Shown: positions 17,287 through 26,000 of the stretch, in pieces
Numbering within the stretch: the first letter of the stretch is position 1
How the letters are laid out: each line of letters begins with the position of its first letter
NCBI RefSeq assembly: GCF_049846925.1
Contig: NZ_JBNCMT010000023.1
Span: forward strand, 1-64,000
DNA: 64,000 nucleotides
Direction of reading: 5' to 3'
DNA from: Brevibacillus_H sp049846925
Lineage (GTDB): Bacteria > Bacillota > Bacilli > Brevibacillales > Brevibacillaceae
The notes under the pieces: model-generated
Databases searched by the model: none
Seen by the model: only the letters and a program-made list of their open reading frames with translations
Told to the model about the DNA's origin: nothing
Made by a program: the position numbers and the translations under genes

Positions 17287-17326
17287 TGTTCCATTGTGGA
17301 GCAGTACAGTGATCCATTTTGGAACA
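17287..17326. promoter_or_regulatory. Two upstream activator sites for the AcoR-like protein
   Basis: TGTTCCATTGTGGAGCA (17287-17303) and TGATCCATTTTGGAACA (17310-17326) are imperfect palindromes of the form TGTTCCA-N3-TGGAACA with centres 23 bp apart. They lie about 65-120 bp upstream of the sigma-54 element, where enhancer binding proteins act. They probably bind the divergently encoded activator. The rest of the 17161-17507 gap shows no gene. Confidence 0.7.
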
Positions 17327-17507
17327 ATTGTCTCGGCAAAATGAACACTAACTCGAGAGATCAGGTGTGGCTTGGCTTCAACTAAAAACAGGCAGAGATA
17401 TTTGTCGGCATATTTCCTGAAAATTCTATTATCTTTTAGTATAATCTGTTACAATACAAGTAACTTTTTGTGAAAACTTCTTATCTTTCGTGATGTGAGG
17501 TGTTTCT

Positions 17508-19367
17508 ATGACGATTGATTCTGTCAGATCGACAGGGGTAATTCCCTTACATATTCAAGAATCTTGGAAGCGCTGTCAGTCAACCGGACTACATCCTACA
17601 ACCATTGATAAAGAAATCATCATCGGGGAGTACGAGCTAACCGAATACAATGAGCGGTATGCTGAGCTTCTCTACTACTCTGCACCAGTTCTAGAAGATG
17701 TCTACCAGTATATTCGTGGAACAGATACTCTTTTGCTGATTGCTTCTCCAGAAGGTTACATCATTGATTGTTTGGGAGACCCCTCCTTCATGCGCCATGC
17801 TGATCACGTCTCTCTTCGGAAGGGTGCTAACTGGCTGGAAGAATTCAAAGGTACCAATGCGATTGGAACTGCTATTGTGGAGAAAAAGCCTGTCCTAGTT
17901 CACGGTAACCAGCACTTTTTACACGATAATCACTTTCTCACCTGTGCGGCTACACCTATTTACCATCCGGAAGGACAATTGCTGGGTGTTCTCAATGTAA
18001 GCAGCTATCACCAGAACTATCATCCTCATACGCTAGGCCTGGTTAGAAGAGTGGCGCACAGTATCGAACAAGCTATTTTTCTTGCAAACTCTCAGAAAAT
18101 GACCAGGAAGCTGTCAAACGACCTTGATTATATTTACTATCATCACCCTTCTTCGCTCATTACTATCGATAAAAAAGGAACGATTACCCGAATCAATTCA
18201 GAGGCAGCACGGATTATCGGATGCAGAGAAGAAACCGCAGTCGGTCTTCCAATCACCCGCTTCTTGCCAGAGATTCATACCAGCAAGCTTGCAGACGCAT
18301 CGGAACACAAGAAATATGTTTGTAAAAACATTGTGTTCACCCCCCGCCTCCTTCCAAGCAACCATTCCGATCAGGCATATCTTCTGTTACGCGGAGAACC
18401 CCTTAAGCAGCTCGACACACATGGCAATCGTTACGATTTCTCAGATATACTGAGCGCTGATCCACAATTGGATGAAGTGACCTCAATTGCTAAACGAGTG
18501 GCGCCATTGGATATGAGTATCTTGATCAGTGGTGAAAGTGGTACGGGCAAGGAGCTGTTCGCCCAGTCCATTCATGCTGCAAGCCTACGATCTGACAAGC
18601 CTTTCATTGCTATCAATTGCAGTGCGATTCCTGACAGCTTGCTGGAGAGTGAGTTATTTGGGTATGAAAAAGGGGCATTTACCGGGGCAAAATCAAACGG
18701 ACAAATCGGGAAATTCGAAGCTGCTGATGGAGGTACATTGTTTCTGGATGAGATTGGCGATATGCCTTTAGCTGCACAGGCAGTTTTGCTTCGGGTATTG
18801 CAGGAAAAGTGTGTGACGAGAATTGGCGGAATTATTCCTCGTCCGGTAGATGTGCGAATTATTGCCGCTACTCACAAAGACTTAACCAAAGAAATTGAGG
18901 CTGGCAGGTTTCGAGCCGATCTGTATTTTCGTCTGAACGGTTTCACACTAAGGCTGCCTGCCCTTCGTCATCGAAGCGATTTGCTCATGTTGGCCGATCA
19001 CATTTTCGCTCAGCTTCCATTTACCAAAGGAAAACCTGTCTGTACCGAGGATGCCAAACGGTTTATCCAGACATATGAATGGCCAGGTAATTTCAGACAG
19101 CTCTATAATGTCTTGCAGCAAGCTGCATTTTTGGCCGAAAACAAACCGATCACCCATTCATTGCTGCACACTCTCTGTCCGACTGCTCCTTCTTCTTCAC
19201 CGGCCAAGAGTCAAACTCAGCAAGAGAAAATGAGCATCCGTGATCAGGAAATTGCTTTGATCAAACAAGCACTGGAACTGCATCAGGGAAATATCACTCA
19301 GGCTGCAAAACAACTGAAAATTGGCCGAAATACGCTGTATCGAAAGCTGAAAGAGTATCAGCTTTAG
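17508..19367 (+). CDS. Sigma-54-dependent activator, AcoR/AcxR-like (GAF-PAS-AAA-Fis)
   Basis: The protein has 619 residues. An N-terminal GAF-like sensor region (about 60-190) is followed by a PAS-like segment (215-260, YYHHPSSLITIDKKG). The AAA+ domain (about 305-530) has Walker A SGESGTGKELFAQ, the sigma-54 contact loop GYEKGAFTGAKSNG, and Walker B GGTLFLDEIGDM. A Fis-type helix-turn-helix ends the protein (NITQAAKQLKIGRNTLYRKLKE). It would activate the divergent adh operon in response to a small molecule, perhaps an alcohol, aldehyde or acetoin. The AAA and DNA-binding parts are complete. The ligand is not known from sequence. Confidence 0.92.
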   Translation: MTIDSVRSTGVIPLHIQESWKRCQSTGLHPTTIDKEIIIGEYELTEYNERYAELLYYSAPVLEDVYQYIRGTDTLLLIASPEGYIIDCLGDPSFMRHADHVSLRKGANWLEEFKGTNAIGTAIVEKKPVLVHGNQHFLHDNHFLTCAATPIYHPEGQLLGVLNVSSYHQNYHPHTLGLVRRVAHSIEQAIFLANSQKMTRKLSNDLDYIYYHHPSSLITIDKKGTITRINSEAARIIGCREETAVGLPITRFLPEIHTSKLADASEHKKYVCKNIVFTPRLLPSNHSDQAYLLLRGEPLKQLDTHGNRYDFSDILSADPQLDEVTSIAKRVAPLDMSILISGESGTGKELFAQSIHAASLRSDKPFIAINCSAIPDSLLESELFGYEKGAFTGAKSNGQIGKFEAADGGTLFLDEIGDMPLAAQAVLLRVLQEKCVTRIGGIIPRPVDVRIIAATHKDLTKEIEAGRFRADLYFRLNGFTLRLPALRHRSDLLMLADHIFAQLPFTKGKPVCTEDAKRFIQTYEWPGNFRQLYNVLQQAAFLAENKPITHSLLHTLCPTAPSSSPAKSQTQQEKMSIRDQEIALIKQALELHQGNITQAAKQLKIGRNTLYRKLKEYQL

Positions 19368-19480
19368 CAGCTTTTAACATACAAGTTACCATTTGCACTC
19401 TTGCGTTTCCCATCGGGGAGAGAGTACTCTACCAGTAGGAATTGTCCGTACAATTAGCCTGCGAAAGTGGAGTGACGATC

Positions 19481-19765
19481 TTGCCCGATCTTTTTTTCGT
19501 CTCAGCAATAGTCAATATTTTCTTAGGAACATTTATTTTCTGTATCGGACTGCTTTTGATACATGCTAGCTTACGCAAAGTGAATCCGGAAGCCACTTTT
19601 TCCATTCGTACATATTGTCTGATATTTATGGCGGCAGCAATTGCCTATGCCCTCATCTCGCATGAAGTACCTTACTTCTTTGTGATCGCCGCTATCGTGC
19701 TTTCCGTGATTGCGCTTGTTGTGATCTGGTCGATTTTCGTCTACAAGCGGCTGTCTGGGAAATAA
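19481..19765 (+). CDS. Small three-helix membrane protein, unknown
   Basis: This is a protein of about 94 residues with three membrane segments: FFVSAIVNIFLGTFIFCIGLLL, YCLIFMAAAIAYALI, and FFVIAAIVLSVIALVVIWSIFVY. A short polar loop (ASLRKVNPEATFS) follows the first. No family is recognised. A TTG at 19481 has GTGGAG about 8 nt upstream and is preferred. An in-frame TTG at 19442 would add 13 residues but has its AGGA only 1-2 nt away. It follows the AcoR-like gene on the same strand, 113 bp later. Confidence 0.5.
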   Translation: MPDLFFVSAIVNIFLGTFIFCIGLLLIHASLRKVNPEATFSIRTYCLIFMAAAIAYALISHEVPYFFVIAAIVLSVIALVVIWSIFVYKRLSGK

Positions 19766-19768
19766 TTC

Positions 19769-19800
19769 AAAAAAAGAACCCTCTGACTTTGCAGAGGGTT
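19769..19800 (-). terminator. Terminator for the ylqG-ylqH-yraN transcript
   Basis: Stem AACCCTCTG/CAGAGGGTT at 19777-19800 is followed on the minus strand by TTCTTTTTTT. It lies 165 bp past the yraN stop. It could also stop plus-strand transcripts less efficiently, since no T-run follows on that strand. Confidence 0.75.
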
Positions 19801-19965
19801 AAGAGGTGATGATGTTTGGAGGAGTTCATCGCGTCGAGTACAATACATCCTACGCTGCAATCATGATACTTGCTGTAGACGTTTCCCCAACTGGCAGGCC
19901 TAATTCACCCTGTCAACCTGCCTAAATGTGTGATTTCCTCGTCCATTTGCCTCTTTGCCCATTCG

Positions 19966-20316
19966 TTAAAATGCATGTGGGATATGGACAATCTCATATT
20001 TTTGATTGGCAGCCAGTACGATCGAACAGACATCAAACCGAAAAGAACTCGCCCCTTTATTCATTTGCAAATAATGGAGGGCGAGTTCTCGAAGTTTTTG
20101 CTGTTTTTTACGTGTAACGGATTCAACCGGGAGCCCGTATCTTGCCTGGCGTCTCGTCTTTACCTCAACAAATACAAGCGTTTGACGATCAAGTGCAACG
20201 ATGTCAATCTCTCCATATCTTGTTTGAACATTCCGCTCAACAATTTTCAGACCTTTTTTTACAAGATATGATGCAGCGATTTCTTCTCCCCATTGTCCTA
20301 GCTCACGCTGATTCAT
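19966..20316 (-). CDS. yraN: YraN/UPF0102 family endonuclease-like protein
   Basis: This 116-residue protein has the restriction-endonuclease-like fold: GQWGEEIAASYLVKKGLKIVERNVQTRYGEIDIVALD...LVFVEVKTR. The GEIDIVA and EVK residues form the PD-(D/E)XK type metal site. The cellular role is not known; it may be a Holliday-junction or repair nuclease. Its ATG overlaps the ylqH stop (ATGA), so ylqG-ylqH-yraN are translationally coupled. Confidence 0.92.
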   Translation of the reverse strand: MNQRELGQWGEEIAASYLVKKGLKIVERNVQTRYGEIDIVALDRQTLVFVEVKTRRQARYGLPVESVTRKKQQKLRELALHYLQMNKGASSFRFDVCSIVLAANQKYEIVHIPHAF

Positions 20317-20606
20317 CTGGGGCGACCTTCCCGGTCCATCCGATAAATGAATGCTAGTATCTCTGCAACCACCTGATACAACTCAGGTGGTATTTGTTGA
20401 TCTATATCCAACTTGCCCAGCAGCTCAACCAATGAAGGATCTTCCTGAATCGGTATCCGATGTTCTTTTGCTTTTTGCAGGATGTTTTCGGCGATGAAAC
20501 CTTTGCCCTTGGCAACTACAGACGGTGCTTCAGATACACCCGCCTGATACCGAAGGGCAACCGCCTGCTTTCGTTTCGGGACAGTTGGTTTGTCGGATTG
20601 GCTCAT
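20313..20606 (-). CDS. ylqH: FlhB C-terminal-like protein YlqH
   Basis: This 97-residue protein matches the cytoplasmic C-terminal domain of FlhB/EscU (KRKQAVALRYQAG, VVAKGKGFIAENILQKAKEHRIPI, DPSLVELLGKLD, IPPELYQVVAEILAFIYRMD). It lacks the autocleavage NPTH motif and any membrane part. Such free-standing FlhB-like pieces (YlqH, FlhX) accompany flagellar genes and may modulate the export gate. It starts at ATG overlapping the stop of the FliK-like ylqG gene, so the pair may act together. Confidence 0.85.
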   Translation of the reverse strand: MSQSDKPTVPKRKQAVALRYQAGVSEAPSVVAKGKGFIAENILQKAKEHRIPIQEDPSLVELLGKLDIDQQIPPELYQVVAEILAFIYRMDREGRPR

Positions 20607-22825
20607 ACTCGGAGGTCCACTCCTTTATAAGCACTTCCTAGGTTCACTGGCTGTGGTGAATTGCCTGATCTGCTCTTCCCTTCCGGAATCGGTTGTGACT
20701 TCAGATTGGATAAGAGATAGCCTGCGTCTCGCAATTGTCCCGCAAACGTATCCTTGCCGACAGCAATCAGTCCTTCCACCCACGGCAAATCATTATAAAT
20801 GTTGATATTCACAATTTTATTGACGATATTTACATCTACCATGGTGATCCCGAGGGAATGCAGATCGAGATTAAAGAACAGGCGACAGTTATCCGGGTCA
20901 AGCTGTCCGCCATCTTTTTTCTTAGACTCAATTTGAATAAAAGCCGTCTCATCTCCATTTTCGGTACGCAGTGGAATTTGCATGACTACTTGAGAAATGG
21001 CTTGATTGGTTGGTTGCGAAAGCATAAGCTGTTGGCCTGTCACTTGCTGAAGCAATGTTTCTGCGGCATCTTTCAGACCTGCAGGCAAATTTCCTGATGC
21101 TTGCGATACCTGTAACAGCAGTGATTTTACATTTTCCAAGCTTGTATCCAGTTTGGACAACTCGGCAAAGCGAGGGCCAACCAGTTGCCTTTCGTGTGAA
21201 ACACCCAACTTTTGGAACAAATCCTTCAACAGTTGAGATTTGTCATCATTGCCTGTTGCTCGTTGATTAGCCAGTTCACCTGTCCCTACATTTTCTCCCG
21301 GGTTCAATCGGTTCGGATTGGTGAGGTTTTCTTTTCCATTCACAGTTGGTTGTTCTGGCGGGAAGCCAACAAAGCCACTCGGTGAATAAATCGAATTGTT
21401 GACCTGAATCGATCTTGTCTCCATGTTGGCAGGAACCGCTGTCTGTTGTGTCGTATTGTTCAGTGCTTGTATTCCCTCTTTTTGGGTAGGGGTTGCATTC
21501 GCTGCAGCAGGTGTCACCTTTTGTGAAGCAGGTTGGCTCTGCGATGCTGATTGACTTTGCGATGCTGATTGACTCTGTATTGCTGTTTGCCTTTGTGCTG
21601 CAACTTGATCTTCGCCAGTCAAATTCAGGTTAGGGACGGTATTGCCCTGTGCGCTTGCAGATTGGTTCAGTATCTGTTGCTGATTTCCTGCAGCCTGACT
21701 GAGTGTAGTAGCTTGATTGGTTTGCAAAGGTATACTTGTATTGGGTACCGGTTGGGGTACTTGGTTTCCTGTTGTCAATGTGTTCGGTTGAGCAATCGAC
21801 GCTTGTGTGCTCGTTGCCTGATTGTTCATTGCCTGATTACCACCTTGCTGTGTGGTGGCAGATGATAAGTTCGGATTGCTACCCTGTTGTGTGGTTGTAG
21901 TGGCTTGCTGTACACTTGGGTTGCTTCCTTGTTGTATGACGGCAGGCTGTGTTCCTGGATTGTTATTCTGAACCACATGTAACTGGTTTGCATTTGCTTG
22001 GGATGACACTGTTTGTGCTGTATTTGTCTGTCCAGCATTTCCTTGAGCACTGTTACCAGATAAGGAGACAGGCGACGGATTGGCTTTCGTCTGGTTTTCC
22101 GATTGAGCGATCACAGGCAGCTCTACTGGCAAGCTGCTGACCTTTGCCAATGCTTTGGAAACCAATTGTCGCAACCCTGTCTGATCTGCTACGGCAGCCC
22201 CGTTTTTGGAAGATGGCGCTGTAGTAGTTTCATTTGGTTCCTGTGCCAGAAAAGCTTCGACTTCCTTTACGAATTGTTGAATGGTTTCTGAAATTGGCTT
22301 GCCTGATAAAAAGGCCTTGAGAGAACCCACCACATCATTCGTTAATGGGAGATTTCGTTTCATCGCCAAAACAAACACATCCACAACTTCCTGGGAGTTC
22401 CCTTGCGCCTTCGCTATTTCAAGAAAAGCATTGACTGTTTCTTTGGTTACAGGAAGGTTCTGTCTCACCAAGGTCTGCACTAGTGCCCGGCTTTCCTCGC
22501 TCTCCGGGATACCCAGCGATTTCATCAGACCTTCCATCGATGGCTCCTGCAATTGCTGCGGATTTTCTGGAGAGGTAAGTACTTTTAACGTAACTGGATT
22601 TGTCGAAGGCTGTACTTGCAACCACGCTTTCTGCCCTACTTCCAGATTCGCTTCCAGCTTGGCAGAGACCGTCACGCCCCCCATTTGGACCAGAGCCATA
22701 TTGTCGGGAAGCAGTTTGGTCACTGTCCCTTTGAAAACTTGTCCAGGCTCAAGCTCGATTGGTTTTTGCGTTGTGGACGATATGCGATTGAACATGGACG
22801 ACATTAGTTGCCCGGCCTGTATCAT
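20603..22825 (-). CDS. ylqG: YlqG, FliK-like hook-length-control-type protein
   Basis: The protein has 740 residues. The N-terminal region (about 20-220) is globular and includes GQVFKGTVTKLLPDNMALVQMGG. The middle (about 235-500) is low complexity, rich in Gln, Asn, Ser, Thr and Ala, with SQSQSA repeats. The C-terminal domain (about 580-715) contains QVVMQIPLRTENGDETAFIQIE, CRLFFNLDLHSLGITMVDV and LRDAGYLLSNL, resembling the FliK C-terminal domain that binds FlhB. Together with the FlhB-like YlqH this suggests a flagellar or related export role, which is inferred. The ATG follows GGAGGGGG. Confidence 0.8.
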   Translation of the reverse strand: MIQAGQLMSSMFNRISSTTQKPIELEPGQVFKGTVTKLLPDNMALVQMGGVTVSAKLEANLEVGQKAWLQVQPSTNPVTLKVLTSPENPQQLQEPSMEGLMKSLGIPESEESRALVQTLVRQNLPVTKETVNAFLEIAKAQGNSQEVVDVFVLAMKRNLPLTNDVVGSLKAFLSGKPISETIQQFVKEVEAFLAQEPNETTTAPSSKNGAAVADQTGLRQLVSKALAKVSSLPVELPVIAQSENQTKANPSPVSLSGNSAQGNAGQTNTAQTVSSQANANQLHVVQNNNPGTQPAVIQQGSNPSVQQATTTTQQGSNPNLSSATTQQGGNQAMNNQATSTQASIAQPNTLTTGNQVPQPVPNTSIPLQTNQATTLSQAAGNQQQILNQSASAQGNTVPNLNLTGEDQVAAQRQTAIQSQSASQSQSASQSQPASQKVTPAAANATPTQKEGIQALNNTTQQTAVPANMETRSIQVNNSIYSPSGFVGFPPEQPTVNGKENLTNPNRLNPGENVGTGELANQRATGNDDKSQLLKDLFQKLGVSHERQLVGPRFAELSKLDTSLENVKSLLLQVSQASGNLPAGLKDAAETLLQQVTGQQLMLSQPTNQAISQVVMQIPLRTENGDETAFIQIESKKKDGGQLDPDNCRLFFNLDLHSLGITMVDVNIVNKIVNINIYNDLPWVEGLIAVGKDTFAGQLRDAGYLLSNLKSQPIPEGKSRSGNSPQPVNLGSAYKGVDLRV
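21541..21576. repeat. 18-bp tandem repeat inside ylqG
   Basis: GCGATGCTGATTGACTTT is repeated once with one change, and a degenerate unit lies on either side. It encodes the SQSQSA repeats of the linker. It is probably prone to length change without loss of frame. Confidence 0.7.
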
Positions 22826-22854
22826 ATATTCCCCCTCCTTTCAACAACAGTGCA

Positions 22855-23640
22855 TTAACCGATTTGTTCTTCCTTCACTCCGCCAAAAGACATACGGTGA
22901 ATTGGGGATGGGCCCAGTCTGCGGATTGCTTCCATGTGCTCTGCCGTACCGTAGCCGGCATTTTTTTCAAAACCATAGCCAGGATACTTGTTGCCCCACT
23001 CTTCCATGAGCTTGTCCCTTGTCACCTTTGCCACAATCGAGGCAGCAGCAATTGAGATGCTTTTGCCATCCCCGCCGATTATCGGGATTTGCCGATAAGG
23101 CATGTTTGGAATATGTACTGCGTCAATCAAACATACATCAGGTGTGCAACCTGCATCCTGAACAGCTAGAATCATAGCCTCACGAGTAGCCTCCAGGATA
23201 TTGATTTCATCAATTCGTTTTGCATCTACAATCCCCACACCTACGTGAAGGGCGTCTCGTTTGATTATTTCGTAAAATGCCTCTCGGGTAGCAAGCGGTA
23301 CTTTTTTCGAATCGTTCAATCCTGGCAAATAGAAATCTTCTGGTAACGCTACCGCACAAGCAACTACTGGCCCTGCCAGCGGTCCTCTGCCTACTTCATC
23401 AATCCCGATGATGATCCGATTCCCCTGTTCTCTCAGTTGCCGTTCATGCTGGCTCATTTCTTGCCATTTTTGGGCAAGCTTTTGCTGTGCTTCTCTTTTT
23501 TGATGATATATTTTCACTAAATCAAGAACACCTTTACGCTTATCCGACAGTAACAATTGTTCCGTTTCAGCCGGAAGATCTCCACTTAGTTGGTCGAGCC
23601 ATTGCTTTACTTTAGTTATCGACATTTTTGCAAAATCCAT
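22855..23640 (-). CDS. rnhB: Ribonuclease HII
   Basis: This 261-residue enzyme removes ribonucleotides from DNA. The type 2 RNase H core starts near residue 72 with IIGIDEVGRGPLAGPVVACA (the Asp-Glu pair), then GLNDSKKV, LIDAVHIP and SIAAASIVAKVTRD. The N-terminal 70 residues form the helical extension usual in Bacillus RnhB. It lies between ylqG and rbgA, as in many Bacilli. The start ATG is at 23640 after GGGAG. Confidence 0.96.
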   Translation of the reverse strand: MDFAKMSITKVKQWLDQLSGDLPAETEQLLLSDKRKGVLDLVKIYHQKREAQQKLAQKWQEMSQHERQLREQGNRIIIGIDEVGRGPLAGPVVACAVALPEDFYLPGLNDSKKVPLATREAFYEIIKRDALHVGVGIVDAKRIDEINILEATREAMILAVQDAGCTPDVCLIDAVHIPNMPYRQIPIIGGDGKSISIAAASIVAKVTRDKLMEEWGNKYPGYGFEKNAGYGTAEHMEAIRRLGPSPIHRMSFGGVKEEQIG

Positions 23641-23683
23641 CTAGTATTTCTCCCTGCATCAAAATCTGGTGGTTCGAAAAGAT

Positions 23684-23713
23684 AAAAACCGCCTACTTTT
23701 CATAGTAGACGGT
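23684..23713 (-). terminator. Terminator between rbgA and rnhB
   Basis: ACCGTCTACT at 23713 pairs with AGTAGGCGGT at 23688 on the minus strand, followed by TTTT. It partly insulates rnhB from rbgA. Confidence 0.8.
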
Positions 23714-23747
23714 AACAGCTCTCATCGCAATTTTTTCTTTTCAACCA

Positions 23748-24650
23748 CTATTTACTATCTTCGTAGATCGAAGAGGGCTTGCCAATTGGGACTTCCATCT
23801 GCCAATCGATCGGCCTCTCCAGCGAAATCGTTCCTAACTTGCCGGAGCGCAGTTCACGGAGGAAAATCTCGGAGGCTTTATCATAATCAACCTGCCCTCC
23901 AGAAATCAGACAGCCACGCTTTTTGCCAACAATTTCAAGCATTTCAACGCCATCCTCTGGCAACTGATCGATCTTGAATCGGTCTTTGAGTTGCTCTGGA
24001 TAGTAATGCAGCATGTATCTTGTCACAAACAGGGCAACTTCTCCAAAGTCAAGCAGTTCGTCTTTAATGGCACCACTCGCTGCCAGTCTGAGACCAACCA
24101 TCTGATCCTCAAACTTCGGCCACAAGATTCCCGGAGTATCCAGCAATTCCAGGGTATCGCCCATTTTTACCCACTGTTGCGATTTCGTGACCGCAGGACG
24201 ATCTCCTGTTTGCGCAACGGAGCGTTTGGATAATCGATTGATCAGAGAAGATTTGCCCACGTTGGGAATACCCAAAATCATAATGCGAATGGCACGTGCT
24301 TGCATGCCCCTGTCTGAGCGTTTTTGCAGCATTTCGGATGCCAACTCCTGGCAAAGTGCAGGAAGTTTGTTTACCCCTTTACCTGATAACGCATCGATCG
24401 GCAGCGTCCGTATTCCTTGTTCCCGAAAGTAAGCCATCCACTGATCAGTTGCTTTATCATCCGCCAGATCCGCTTTGTTGAGCAGAATCAAACGTGGTTT
24501 TTCCGCGACAATCTCATCAATCATCGGATTGCGACTGGAAAGGGGAAGTCTTGCGTCCAATAACTCAATCACAACGTCAATCTGCTTTAATTTCTCTGTG
24601 ACCTGACGACGTGCTTTAGCCATATGACCAGGGAACCATTGAATCGCCAT
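23748..24650 (-). CDS. rbgA: Ribosome biogenesis GTPase RbgA (YlqF)
   Basis: This 300-residue circularly permuted GTPase is needed for late 50S assembly. It starts MAIQWFPGHMAKARR, the family's usual N-terminus. G4 (LNKADL near 60) precedes G1 (GIPNVGKSSLINRL near 128) and G3 (DTPGILWP near 173). The C-terminal RNA-binding helical domain is complete. The ATG at 24650 has AAGGTGA upstream; a longer start at 24686 has none. It is downstream of lepB. Confidence 0.96.
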   Translation of the reverse strand: MAIQWFPGHMAKARRQVTEKLKQIDVVIELLDARLPLSSRNPMIDEIVAEKPRLILLNKADLADDKATDQWMAYFREQGIRTLPIDALSGKGVNKLPALCQELASEMLQKRSDRGMQARAIRIMILGIPNVGKSSLINRLSKRSVAQTGDRPAVTKSQQWVKMGDTLELLDTPGILWPKFEDQMVGLRLAASGAIKDELLDFGEVALFVTRYMLHYYPEQLKDRFKIDQLPEDGVEMLEIVGKKRGCLISGGQVDYDKASEIFLRELRSGKLGTISLERPIDWQMEVPIGKPSSIYEDSK

Positions 24651-24674
24651 GTTATCACCTTCTTTGTCAATTAA

Positions 24675-24708
24675 TAAAATACCCACCCGACAGATACGCT
24701 AGGTGGGG
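24675..24708 (-). terminator. Possible terminator between lepB and rbgA
   Basis: A CCCACC/GGTGGG stem (24682-24707) is followed on the minus strand by TATTTTATT. The T-run is interrupted and the stem is short, so it is weak. The same TCGGGTGGGTATTTTA tail recurs at 54072-54088. Confidence 0.4.
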
Positions 24709-24729
24709 GCTGATTCCTATCACTTGCTA

Positions 24730-25290
24730 CTACCTTGTCATTCTTACGGAATTCAATGGCCAAAAGACAAATTCCGCTCGTCCGACAACTGTTTTCAGAT
24801 CAACCGGGCCAATCGCACGGCTGTCGTGGCTGTTTAATCGGTTGTCACCCATCACGTAAATTCTGCCCTCGGGAATCGTAAGTGGCCCGAAATCTTCCGT
24901 TAACGGGATATCCTGGCCTTTGATGTTCTCTCGGTTCTCGGCAAGATACGGTTCATCCACTTCTTTGCCGTTAATAAAAAGCACATCATTTCTCATCTCG
25001 ATGGTATCACCGGCAACGGCTATCACTCGTTTGATGTAATCACGCTTGGCTTCAGCATGAAATACGATGATATCGCTACGTTGCGGTTCACCTATGTAGT
25101 AAATGGCCTTATTTACCACTAGCTTCTCTTCGTTATGTAGGGTGCTCTCCATTGATTGCCCTTCTACGATAAAGGGAGCAAACAAAAAGGTCCGAATAAA
25201 AAAAGCGAGTGCGATCGCAACAGCAAGAGCTTTTACCCACTCCCACGCTTCATTGTTGCCTTTGCTGGAGGTTTGTGCTGCTTCACTCAT
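24730..25290 (-). CDS. lepB: Signal peptidase I
   Basis: This 186-residue membrane protease cleaves Sec and Tat signal peptides. One N-terminal membrane anchor (VKALAVAIALAFFIRTFLF) is followed by the catalytic Ser in EGQSMESTLHN, the catalytic Lys in AKRDYIKRVIAVAGD, and the conserved MGDNRLNSHDSRAIGPV. It is the Gram-positive SipS type with a single anchor. It stands between rplS and rbgA, as in related genomes. Confidence 0.96.
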   Translation of the reverse strand: MSEAAQTSSKGNNEAWEWVKALAVAIALAFFIRTFLFAPFIVEGQSMESTLHNEEKLVVNKAIYYIGEPQRSDIIVFHAEAKRDYIKRVIAVAGDTIEMRNDVLFINGKEVDEPYLAENRENIKGQDIPLTEDFGPLTIPEGRIYVMGDNRLNSHDSRAIGPVDLKTVVGRAEFVFWPLNSVRMTR

Positions 25291-25449
25291 ATCTATTATC
25301 CTCCTGCTTCTTTATAAATATTAACGTGATGTTCGGTCTGTTCGAAAACAGCTTTGTACAAACACGATATAGATTACTATAGCAAAATCCCGCCTATATG
25401 AAAAGTTTATCAAGAAAACGTTATATTCTCGATAATCCAGTTCAAACGT

Positions 25450-25483
25450 GAAAAAAAGGAGGACTGGAATCCAGACCCCCTTT
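25450..25483 (-). terminator. rplS terminator
   Basis: AAAGGGGGTCTGG (25483-25471) pairs with CCAGTCCTCCTTT (25467-25455) on the minus strand, followed by TTTTTTTC. It lies 8 bp past rplS. Confidence 0.9.
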
Positions 25484-25490
25484 GGTTCTC

Positions 25491-25838
25491 TTATCGACGA
25501 ATTTCTTTAATACGAGCTGCTTTACCAACACGGTCACGCAGGTAGTAGAGTTTCGCACGACGAACACGTCCATGACGAACGATTTCGATTTTATCGATTT
25601 TCGGTGTGTGCAAGAGGAACGTACGCTCAACACCAATACCGTAAGATACTTTACGAACTGTGAATGTTTCGCTAACACCAGTACCACGACGGCGGATAAC
25701 TACGCCTTCGAACAACTGGATACGTTCGCGCTGACCCTCGATAACTTTTACGTGTACACGTACAGTATCACCCGGTCTGAATGCAGGAAGGTCCTGTTTC
25801 AATTGTTCTTGTTCCAATGCGCGGATCACTTGATTCAT
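25491..25838 (-). CDS. rplS: 50S ribosomal protein L19
   Basis: This 115-residue L19 starts MNQVIRALEQEQL and ends KAARIKEIRR. It contains FRPGDTVRVHVKVIEG, QLFEGVVIRRRG and RRAKLYYLRD. It sits at the 30S-50S interface. The ATG at 25838 follows GGAGGG; the frame stays open upstream but without ribosome signals. A structured leader precedes it (25868-25917), suggesting autoregulation. Confidence 0.98.
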   Translation of the reverse strand: MNQVIRALEQEQLKQDLPAFRPGDTVRVHVKVIEGQRERIQLFEGVVIRRRGTGVSETFTVRKVSYGIGVERTFLLHTPKIDKIEIVRHGRVRRAKLYYLRDRVGKAARIKEIRR

Positions 25839-25867
25839 TATAATTCCCTCCTTCCACCAGACGTTCA

Positions 25868-25917
25868 TACTCGCCTCAGGTTCGTTGCGAGATGGCACAG
25901 TTGCCATCTTACGAGTA
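25868..25917 (-). ncRNA. Probable L19 leader (autoregulatory RNA)
   Basis: On the minus strand, TACTCG (25917-25912) pairs with CGAGTA (25873-25868). Inside it a perfect hairpin GATGGCA-ACTG-TGCCATC stands next to an internal loop. It lies 30 nt before rplS, the place of the L19 leader known in Bacilli. Structure and position support it; no covariance test was possible. Confidence 0.55.
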
Positions 25918-26000
25918 GCGGACCGTCTTACTAACGGGCAAAATTGCCACAAGAAGTATATTAACACATTGGACAGGCAACATCAAGAGAAAATCCTAAA

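Noticed and set aside
19810..19930. Short plus-strand frame starting MMFGGVHRVEYNTSY
   Set aside because: Only 38 codons; the GAGGTG site touches the start codon and no family fits.
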